Of a DNA stretch of 13,760 bases, positions 7,917 to 13,760 are shown piece after piece. This DNA comes from an uncultured Prevotella sp. (GTDB lineage: Bacteria > Bacteroidota > Bacteroidia > Bacteroidales > Bacteroidaceae), in the NCBI GenBank assembly GCA_900543155.1, contig UQQN01000065.1, forward strand, positions 1 to 13,760. Direction: 5' to 3'. The number at the start of each line of letters is the position of its first letter. Within the stretch, counting starts at the first letter, position 1. The translations under genes and the position numbers were made by a program. The notes under the pieces are model-generated. The model ran no database searches. It worked only from the letters and a program-made list of their open reading frames with translations, and was not told the DNA's origin.

Positions 7917-7991
7917 ATGGCACAATTTGATTATGACAAAATACGGGGTATTTTTTACGTTTCAAACAACAAACATAAATCGCAGTACTGA
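7917..7991 (+). CDS. Possible 24-residue leader peptide
   Basis: ATG at 7917 opens 24 codons (starting MAQFDYDKIRGIFYV) and ends at TGA 7989-7991, 17 bases before the next gene's ATG. AGGA at 7909-7912 sits at a good distance for ribosome binding, unusual in this A/T-rich context. It has no signal peptide or recognisable motif. A second promoter candidate lies inside it, which weakens the case. It could be a translated leader affecting the polysaccharide gene, or chance. Confidence 0.25.
   Translation: MAQFDYDKIRGIFYVSNNKHKSQY
7926..7956 (+). promoter_or_regulatory. Candidate proximal promoter for the epimerase/dehydratase gene
   Basis: TTTG at 7926-7929 and TATTTTTT at 7949-7956 are 19 bases apart, again a -33/-7 pair with one mismatch (final G to T). 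Use of this promoter would give a leader of about 45 bases without the short ORF's start. Confidence 0.4.
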
Positions 7992-8008
7992 ATTATAAGA
8001 GATTTTAT

Positions 8009-9946
8009 ATGAGATTGATTAATAAAGTATTCAATTGGTATTTTGGCAGACGAGCCCTCCCCTATTGGTTGGTGGTTATTTTCGATTTGCTAACGTGCTT
8101 TGTAGGTGGACTACTCATGGTGTGGATGCGCCATCCGCTTACAGAAATGTTGCAACATTGGCCAGAATTACTCCATACATTCCTAATGTTTGCAGTGTTC
8201 AACCTCATTGGGTTTAGAGCATTCCACACTTATTCTGGCATTCTGCGATACTCTCAGTTCGTAGACCTCATGCGTGTGGTGTGTGCCAATGGTGTATCGC
8301 TTATTATGGCATTGGGGCTCAACTTCCTTATTTGCCACAACCATTGGCATGGCACATTTTATGCCCTTACCGGACGAATGACTTTGATGGTTTACCTTGG
8401 CACGATGACTTTGATGTGCTTGAGCCGCGTCATTGTGAAATTGTTATTTGACCAAGCTTTGATGGGTAAAACCGCACAAAACACCTTTGTGTATGGAACA
8501 CAAGCCGGTGCAGTAGCCTTGACAAACTATGCATATAGCATCAAGCCTACACAGTTTATCATCAAAGGCTATATGGGCGATGAAGATAGCTACAATAATC
8601 AGCGCCTCATGGGTAAAAAGATTTATTCTATCCATGACAACTTGGCTACCGTGCTTAAACACAGAGGTATCACTGCCGTATTGGTAAGTCCACTGAAGCA
8701 CGATGACTTTTTGAAAAACAAAAAGTTGCAAGACTTGCTGATTGAGAATGGCATAAAAATATACGTCTCGCAAAATGCAAAAGAACTTGTCAAAGATGGC
8801 AAGGTGCAAGGCGAAGTGCATCTGCGCGAAGTGAGAATCGAAGACTTGCTCTCGCGCGACGAAATCCCAATAAGCCTCAAGTCGATTAAGCAAAACTTAA
8901 AAGACAAGAGGGTGCTTATCACGGGTTCGGCTGGTAGCATTGGTTCTGAAATTGTGCGACAAGTCGCATCGTTTGAACCTGCAGAATTGGTACTTATTGA
9001 CGCTGCCGAAACTCCCCAACACGACATTCGATTGATGATGCGCAACAAGTTCCCCAACATCAAAGCCGAAACCATTGTAACCAATATTTGCAAGGAAAAA
9101 CGAATGGAGGAGATCTTTAAATCGTTTAAACCCGATTTCGTTTTCCATGCTGCGGCTTACAAACACGTGCCCATGATGGAGGATAACCCCAGCGAAAGTG
9201 TGCAAAACAATGTGTGGGGCACAAAAATCATTGCTGACCTTAGCGTGAAATATGGCGTAAAGAAGTTTGTAATGGTTTCGACCGATAAAGCTGTGAACCC
9301 CACCAACGTAATGGGATGCTCTAAGCGCATTTGCGAAATCTATGTGCAAAGCCTCAACAAGGCGATTCAAAAGGGCAAGGTAAAAGGTGTCACACAGTTT
9401 GTTACCACCCGATTTGGCAACGTGCTTGGCTCTAACGGCTCGGTTATCCCCTTGTTCCGCAAACAGCTTGCTGCAGGTGGTCCACTTACAGTTACACACC
9501 CCAAAATTATTCGCTTCTTCATGCTAATTCCTGAGGCATGTAAGTTGGTGCTCGAAGCTGGTATTCATGGCAAGGGCGGCGAAATTTATGTGTTCGACAT
9601 GGGCGACCCCGTACGCATTGCTGATTTGGCAAAACGCATGATTCAACTTAGCGGTGCCAAGAACGTAGAAATAAAATACACGGGATTGCGCGAAGGAGAA
9701 AAACTCTACGAAGAGGTGTTCAACGAAAACGAGAATACGCTTCCGTCATTCCATCCTAAAATTCGCATTGCGTTAGTACGCAATTACGAATACGAAGATG
9801 CAGAACGCGAACTCGAAGAATTGCACAACATCTCACTTCAATACGACGATATGGAAACCGTAAAGAAGATGAAAAAGATTGTGCCTGAATACATCAGTAA
9901 GCACTCGCGTTATGAGGCACTCGACCCTAAAAAAGAAGAGGCTTAA
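8009..9946 (+). CDS. Membrane-bound nucleotide-sugar epimerase/dehydratase (FlaA1/WbpM/PglF/CapD-type)
   Basis: A 645-residue inner-membrane enzyme. Four hydrophobic segments (about 16-40, 53-75, 88-110, 121-147) are followed by a CoA-binding-like Rossmann domain (about 155-255) and an extended short-chain dehydrogenase domain from about 298. The NAD(P) loop is GSAGSIGSE (306-314); the active-site region reads STDKAVNPTNVMGCSK (424-439), with TDK and the Met-x-x-x-Lys arrangement that replaces the usual Tyr in this group. FGNVLGSNGSVIPLF (469-483) is also typical. Full-length relatives are UDP-GlcNAc 4,6-dehydratases feeding capsule, O-antigen or protein-glycan sugars such as bacillosamine or QuiNAc; the exact sugar cannot be read here. 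No other polysaccharide genes lie beside it, and it has its own promoter region and terminator, so it is probably a single-gene unit. Start chosen at the first Met before the first membrane segment. Confidence 0.92.
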   Translation: MRLINKVFNWYFGRRALPYWLVVIFDLLTCFVGGLLMVWMRHPLTEMLQHWPELLHTFLMFAVFNLIGFRAFHTYSGILRYSQFVDLMRVVCANGVSLIMALGLNFLICHNHWHGTFYALTGRMTLMVYLGTMTLMCLSRVIVKLLFDQALMGKTAQNTFVYGTQAGAVALTNYAYSIKPTQFIIKGYMGDEDSYNNQRLMGKKIYSIHDNLATVLKHRGITAVLVSPLKHDDFLKNKKLQDLLIENGIKIYVSQNAKELVKDGKVQGEVHLREVRIEDLLSRDEIPISLKSIKQNLKDKRVLITGSAGSIGSEIVRQVASFEPAELVLIDAAETPQHDIRLMMRNKFPNIKAETIVTNICKEKRMEEIFKSFKPDFVFHAAAYKHVPMMEDNPSESVQNNVWGTKIIADLSVKYGVKKFVMVSTDKAVNPTNVMGCSKRICEIYVQSLNKAIQKGKVKGVTQFVTTRFGNVLGSNGSVIPLFRKQLAAGGPLTVTHPKIIRFFMLIPEACKLVLEAGIHGKGGEIYVFDMGDPVRIADLAKRMIQLSGAKNVEIKYTGLREGEKLYEEVFNENENTLPSFHPKIRIALVRNYEYEDAERELEELHNISLQYDDMETVKKMKKIVPEYISKHSRYEALDPKKEEA

Positions 9947-10004
9947 AACAAGATTTCTATAAAAGTTCGAGAGCTTGACTCCGACTTTCAAACGAATTAC
10001 ACCG

Positions 10005-10055
10005 AAGAGTGGAACACCGTTTATAATTTTTAAAATGGTTTTCCACTCTTTTTTT
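10005..10055 (+). terminator. Rho-independent terminator after the epimerase/dehydratase gene
   Basis: AAGAGTGGAA (10005-10014) pairs fully with TTCCACTCTT (10041-10050). After one mismatch the stem continues for seven more pairs (10016-10022 with 10033-10039, one G-U). A T run at 10049-10055 follows. This is a classical terminator. Confidence 0.85.
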
Positions 10056-10089
10056 GCTTTATACACCCTCAATATTCAAGGGTTTACAT

Positions 10090-10097
10090 TAAATTTG
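10090..10097 (+). promoter_or_regulatory. -7 promoter element for the DUF3298-DPP III operon
   Basis: TAAATTTG matches TAnnTTTG exactly, about 30 bases upstream of the ATG at 10127. I see no TTTG at the expected -33 distance, so recognition may depend on the -7 box or on an activator. Confidence 0.55.
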
Positions 10098-10126
10098 CAC
10101 TACAATCAAACAAAAAAACAAGCAAT

Positions 10127-11167
10127 ATGAAGAAAGCATTCTACTGTGTACCCGCTTTGCTCTGTATGGCTTTGGCTATTCCCGTGCAAGGCAACCGCAC
10201 CTACACCCACAACCATGTGGCTGTAGCCGACACCGTTGTGACCGACGACTCTATGGACATGGAATATACCGAGGACGACGATTGGGCAGGCACGAACGAT
10301 AACACAGCTATCGACTCTGTGGCTGAAGATTCAGACACTGATATTTTTTGTCCATACAACGACGAACTACTGAGCGAATATAGCAACAAAAGTGCCGACT
10401 TTAATCTGCAAAATAGTACCGATGCCAATCAAGGTGTATCGTTTGACGCTTCACTCTTTGTGCCTAATGCCGATAGCAAAGGCGAAGCTAAAAAGGGAGG
10501 CGCATATAGCTTAATGGTTAGCAACATTCTTACAGGTACGCTCGACTCGATTAACGCAAGCAAGTGGAAAATTAATTCACTCGAAAAAATGCTTGAAGCT
10601 AAGTGGAATGCGGTGAAGGTGGGTTACCAAAACGACCAAAACGAAACCAAAGCTTTCTGCCAAAAAGATGGCGTAGAATATAACCCGACTTCCTATTCAT
10701 ACCGCACCAGTGTTACACCTGTGTGGAGTTGGACAAACAAGGGCATCACTACCTATAGCATTGAAGACGAATGCTACACAGGTGGTGCACACGGCATGCT
10801 GTTTCACTATTACTTCAGCATTAACACCAAAGAAGATCGCTTAATGGGATTGACAGACATCTTCAAGCCCGAAGCCTTAAGCGAAGTCTTTAAATTGGTA
10901 GGCGAGAAACTCAAAACATGTCCGCAAGCTGCACAAGACCAAGAAACTTGGCCAGCTATAGCCGAGGTTGTTCCTGCCCCTTCGGCAGACGACTATTCTG
11001 TTCGCACCGGACAAATGGAACAGTACCAAGGCAAATGGTATCCACGTCCCGCAGTAACAGAATGCGGCATTGTGTTCACTTATCCGCCCTATATCAAAAA
11101 TTGCTACGCTGCTGGCACCATCAATATTGTGTTGAGCAATGAAGAAGTTAAAAACTGGTTGAAATAA
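10127..11167 (+). CDS. Exported DUF3298 (RsiV/PdaC C-terminal type) protein with acidic N-terminal region
   Basis: A 346-residue protein with a signal peptide (MKKAFYCVPALLCMALAIPVQG) and no convincing lipobox, so probably periplasmic. Residues 35-73 are strongly acidic: 15 of 39 are Asp or Glu. The C-terminal part (about 120-346) resembles the DUF4163/DUF3298 pair seen in RsiV and PdaC: the hallmark YTGGAHG is at 217-223, followed by the LTDIFKPEAL strand-helix (242-251) and a final YPPYIKNCYAAGTINIVLSN (319-338) then EEVKNWL. RsiV binds lysozyme through this domain and PdaC carries it next to a deacetylase; this protein has neither an anti-sigma nor a deacetylase domain, so its role is unknown. 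Ligand binding at the envelope is plausible. It overlaps the next gene at TAATG, implying translational coupling. Confidence 0.8.
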   Translation: MKKAFYCVPALLCMALAIPVQGNRTYTHNHVAVADTVVTDDSMDMEYTEDDDWAGTNDNTAIDSVAEDSDTDIFCPYNDELLSEYSNKSADFNLQNSTDANQGVSFDASLFVPNADSKGEAKKGGAYSLMVSNILTGTLDSINASKWKINSLEKMLEAKWNAVKVGYQNDQNETKAFCQKDGVEYNPTSYSYRTSVTPVWSWTNKGITTYSIEDECYTGGAHGMLFHYYFSINTKEDRLMGLTDIFKPEALSEVFKLVGEKLKTCPQAAQDQETWPAIAEVVPAPSADDYSVRTGQMEQYQGKWYPRPAVTECGIVFTYPPYIKNCYAAGTINIVLSNEEVKNWLK

Positions 11168-13203
11168 TGAAACATAAAATAGCCACTATGCTTATAGCAG
11201 CATCATCGGCACTCGGTGCCGCAGCACAAACTACCGACAATTTTAAATATACCGACGAGAAATTTGCCGACATTCAAATGCTTCGTTACAAAGTAGAGGG
11301 ATTCGACAAACTCACACTGAAGGAGAAAACATTTATTTATTACTTGCAAGAGGCTGCCCTTGAAGGTCGTGACATTCTCTTCGACCAAAACGGACGTTAT
11401 AATTTGCGCATTCGTGCTTTGCTCGAAGCTGTGTATACAAACTATACAGGAAAGCACGACGACAAATTCTACAAAGCACTTGCCGTATACTTAAAACGTG
11501 TGTGGTTCTCATCAGGCATACACCATCACTATGGTTGCGAAAAGTTCTTGCCCGATTTTACGGAACAAGAATTGCGTAATGCTCTCCACAAGATTCCGGC
11601 AGACAAACTACCGCTCAACGGACAAAGTCTCGATGCCTTTTGCAACGAACTTTTCCCCGTAATCTTCAATCCCGAAGTGATGCCTATGCGCGTGAATCAA
11701 AAGGATGGCGAGGACTTGATACAAACCTCTGCTTGCAACTATTACGCACCAGGCATTACACAAGCCGAGGCTGAGGAGTTTTATGCACAACGCAAACCAA
11801 CCAACGACCCTTACCCCATTATGATGGGTATGAATAGCCGTCTTGAACGCAACGACTATGGCATGCTTACCGAACGTGTGTGGCGTGTGGGAGGTATGTA
11901 TACCGCAGCCATCGAACGCATTGTCGACAATCTGTTAAAAGCACGCCCCTTTGCCGACACGCCTGAACAACAAAAGGTAATCGACCTCTTGGTTGAAACC
12001 TATCGCACGGGCGACCTCCGCACTTTCGATGATTACTCTATCCATTGGCTCAAAGACACTAAGAGCATGGTTGACTTTACCAACTACTTCACCGAATCGT
12101 ATGGAGACCCTCTCGGCATGAAGGCTTCGTGGGAGGCGATTGTCAACTTCAAAGACATTGCAGCGACTGAACGCACAAAGAAGCTCTCTGAAAACGCACA
12201 GTGGTTTGAAGACAACTCACCCGTAGCCCCCGAATTTAAAAAGGAAAAGGTTAAGGGTGTTTCGGCTAAGGTTATCACTGCTGCCATTTTGGGTGGCGAC
12301 CTCTACCCTTCTACTGCCATCGGTATTAACTTGCCTAACTCAGACTGGGTTCGTCGCGAATTTGGTTCAAAGAGTGTAACCATTGGCAACCTTACCGATG
12401 CTTACAACAAGGCTTCGCACGGCAGTGGCATGGACAAGGAATTTGTGATTGACGATGCTACACGCGCTCTTATTAACAAGTATGGCGATGCTTGCGACGA
12501 CTTGCACACTGACTTGCACGAATGCTTAGGACATGGTAGTGGCAAACTCCTTCCTACCACCGACCCCGACTCTCTCAAGGCTTATGGATCGACTATTGAG
12601 GAAGCGCGCGCCGACCTCTTTGGGCTTTACTATGTAGCCGACCAAAAGCTTGTAGATTTAGGTCTTACACCGAACCTCGAAGCCTACAAGAGCCAATATT
12701 ACACCTACATGATGAATGGTTTGATGACACAACTTGTACGCATTAAACCAGGCAATAACATTGAGGAGGCTCACATGCGTAATCGTGCACTTATTGCGCG
12801 TTGGGCATACGAGCATGGCAAAGCCAATAAGGTGGTTGAATTGGTGAAGAAGCATGGCAAAACTTATGTAAAAATCAACGATTATGCTGCCTTGCGCAAT
12901 CTCTTTGGTAAACTCTTAGGCGAAATTCAGCGCATCAAGAGCGAAGGTGATTATAACGGAGCACGTGATTTGGTTGAAGAGTATGGTGTAAAGATTGACC
13001 CTGTGTTGCACAAAGAAATTCTTACACGCTACGAAAAGTTGCACCTCTCACCCTATAAGGGCTTTATCAATCCTGTGTATCACGCTGAACGCGATGCACA
13101 AGGCAACATTACCAACGTAACTATCGACTACACCGAAAGCTACGACCACCAAATGTTGCGATATAGCCATGACTATGCCACACTCCCCTTGGTTAATGAA
13201 TAA
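11167..13203 (+). CDS. Dipeptidyl peptidase III, M49 zinc metallopeptidase, exported
   Basis: A 678-residue peptidase that removes dipeptides from the N-terminus of short peptides. The M49 zinc motif HECLGH is at 451-456 (His451 and His456 as ligands, Glu452 as catalytic residue) and the second motif EEARAD at 478-483 supplies the third ligand, Glu479. The Cys in HECLGH is the variant known from the Bacteroides thetaiotaomicron enzyme, where that Cys makes it sensitive to thiol reagents. Length equals the single-domain bacterial form, with no Nudix or ARM extension. Residues 1-20 (MKHKIATMLIAASSALGAAA) look like a signal peptide, so it should act in the periplasm, whereas eukaryotic relatives are cytosolic. 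Its ATG overlaps the stop of the DUF3298 gene by one base. It probably feeds dipeptide uptake from proteins degraded outside the cell. Confidence 0.94.
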   Translation: MKHKIATMLIAASSALGAAAQTTDNFKYTDEKFADIQMLRYKVEGFDKLTLKEKTFIYYLQEAALEGRDILFDQNGRYNLRIRALLEAVYTNYTGKHDDKFYKALAVYLKRVWFSSGIHHHYGCEKFLPDFTEQELRNALHKIPADKLPLNGQSLDAFCNELFPVIFNPEVMPMRVNQKDGEDLIQTSACNYYAPGITQAEAEEFYAQRKPTNDPYPIMMGMNSRLERNDYGMLTERVWRVGGMYTAAIERIVDNLLKARPFADTPEQQKVIDLLVETYRTGDLRTFDDYSIHWLKDTKSMVDFTNYFTESYGDPLGMKASWEAIVNFKDIAATERTKKLSENAQWFEDNSPVAPEFKKEKVKGVSAKVITAAILGGDLYPSTAIGINLPNSDWVRREFGSKSVTIGNLTDAYNKASHGSGMDKEFVIDDATRALINKYGDACDDLHTDLHECLGHGSGKLLPTTDPDSLKAYGSTIEEARADLFGLYYVADQKLVDLGLTPNLEAYKSQYYTYMMNGLMTQLVRIKPGNNIEEAHMRNRALIARWAYEHGKANKVVELVKKHGKTYVKINDYAALRNLFGKLLGEIQRIKSEGDYNGARDLVEEYGVKIDPVLHKEILTRYEKLHLSPYKGFINPVYHAERDAQGNITNVTIDYTESYDHQMLRYSHDYATLPLVNE

Positions 13204-13223
13204 TACTTGTGTTTTAAAATCAC

Positions 13224-13448
13224 ATGATTATGACAAAGAACGAGGAAAACTGGCAACGCAACTATTTGCAACTTAAGGAGTTTGTGAAAATCCACGGAAG
13301 TTTACCTAACAAGAAAAAGGTGGAAAAACGTGGTTTACTAAATTGGTGGAAATATAACCAAAAACTCATTAAGCTTGATAAAATAACCCAGGAGCGCAAA
13401 CAGTTGTTGCAAGAAATCAGCGATATGCGGTTTAGCAAAAATAAGTAA
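13224..13448 (+). CDS. Stand-alone helicase-associated (HA) domain small protein
   Basis: A 74-residue basic protein beginning 20 bases after the DPP III stop. Residues about 9-70 fit one HA repeat (PF03457-like): NWQRNYLQLKEFVKIHGSLP, a basic stretch, GLLNWWKYNQKL, and a final helix with ERKQLLQEI. Such repeats usually occur in tandem at the C-termini of large helicases and are thought to bind nucleic acid; here one repeat is the whole protein. No helicase gene is in the window. Two in-frame ATGs (13224 and 13230) are possible starts; the second would drop only two residues. It looks more A/T-rich than DPP III and borders an insertion sequence, so it may be a recent arrival or a remnant. Function unknown. 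Confidence 0.6.
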   Translation: MIMTKNEENWQRNYLQLKEFVKIHGSLPNKKKVEKRGLLNWWKYNQKLIKLDKITQERKQLLQEISDMRFSKNK

Positions 13449-13518
13449 ATGATCTAAATTATTTATATATATCAGTACTAATATGGTTCATTTTCCGTTT
13501 TATAGAAAAAATAGAATT
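13449..13518. other. Probable left-end region of an IS630-type element
   Basis: This 70-base A/T-rich spacer lies before the transposase start. An IS630 element inserts at TA and its left terminal inverted repeat should fall here, but the right end is outside the window, so the boundary cannot be set. No promoter is called. Confidence 0.35.
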
Positions 13519-13760
13519 ATGAAACCAATAAAAGTACTTGAATTATCAGAGGTTGATCGCCTCAAATTAGAGAAAGGCTATCATAATGGCCCTACTCATA
13601 GTTTTCGTATCAGATGCAAATCCATATTGCTGAAGTCAGAAGGTAAATCAGCTCCCCAAATAGCAGAAATGCTTGAGGTAACAGTACCTACTGTCTACAC
13701 ATGGGTAAAACGTTATGAAGAAAATGGCATCAAAGGCTTGGAGACACGTCCTGGTCAGGG
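13519..13760 (+). mobile_element. IS630-family transposase, N-terminal part, cut by window end
   Basis: ATG at 13519 opens a reading frame that runs off the window after 80 codons with no stop. It starts MKPIKVLELSEVDRLKLEKG and has an N-terminal helix-turn-helix (about residues 45-66: SAPQIAEMLEVTVPTVYTWV), then KRYEENGIKGLETRPGQ, the pattern of IS630/Tc1-like transposases. The catalytic DDE domain would lie beyond the window, so whether the element is intact cannot be judged. Its codon use (ATA, AGA, TCA) differs visibly from the neighbouring operon, consistent with a mobile gene. Confidence 0.8.

Larger units (their letters stand above)
7622..8008 (+). other. 387-base leader region ahead of the polysaccharide gene
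   Basis: After the hairpin at 7631-7676 this gap is A/T-rich. It holds a run of eight C (7772-7779), two alternative Bacteroidota-type promoters (7815-7845 and 7926-7956) and a 24-codon ORF preceded by AGGA (7917-7991). I see no riboswitch-like fold or tRNA. Confidence 0.5.

Noticed and set aside
8897..9499. 200-codon open frame on the minus strand within the epimerase/dehydratase gene
   Set aside because: It lies opposite the conserved SDR domain and has a low-sense composition rich in His, Cys and Phe; a shadow.
1..13760. A defence system, CRISPR array or toxin-antitoxin pair
   Set aside because: No repeat-spacer pattern, nuclease, toxin or antitoxin family is seen; the HA-domain protein alone does not support a defence call.

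Overview
The window looks like a chromosomal stretch from a Bacteroidota bacterium, most likely Prevotellaceae or a close relative. The signs are a CotH-family exported protein that ends in a type IX secretion (T9SS)-like C-terminal domain, promoters with the Bacteroidota -7 element TAnnTTTG, A/T-rich leaders that mostly lack Shine-Dalgarno sequences, and protein families common in that phylum (GH84, an exported M49 peptidase with HECLGH, a FlaA1/WbpM-type membrane epimerase/dehydratase). There are no tRNA or rRNA genes and no CRISPR array.

Layout. Bases 1-215 are non-coding and end in a very long perfect hairpin that lies just after the stop of the minus-strand CotH-like gene (216-3278). A 285-base divergent region with promoter elements and a pair of direct repeats separates it from a plus-strand pair: a small AraC-type DNA-binding protein (3564-4010) and, one base later with a GTG start, a CyuA/UPF0597-type L-cysteine desulfidase (4012-5319). 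A secreted GH84 beta-N-acetylglucosaminidase follows (5399-7621) and ends at a 19-bp perfect hairpin. A 387-base gap then holds a C8 run, two alternative promoters and a possible 24-codon leader ORF ahead of a polysaccharide-biosynthesis epimerase/dehydratase (8009-9946), which has a clear rho-independent terminator. Next is a translationally coupled pair (TAATG overlap): an exported DUF3298/RsiV-type protein (10127-11167) and an exported dipeptidyl peptidase III (11167-13203). A 74-residue stand-alone helicase-associated (HA) domain protein follows, and the window ends inside the N-terminal half of an IS630-type transposase.

How the genes fit together. Four products carry export signals (CotH-like, GH84, DUF3298, DPP III). 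They fit a commensal or pathobiont that processes glycans and peptides outside the cytoplasm, with a cysteine-degrading enzyme beside them. The gene order does not form one recognisable pathway. I see no clear multi-gene defence, conflict or novel metabolic system. The best second-look items are the AraC-cyuA unit with its candidate operator, the C8 run and leader ORF ahead of the polysaccharide gene, the coupled DUF3298-DPP III pair, and the orphan HA-domain gene next to an insertion sequence.
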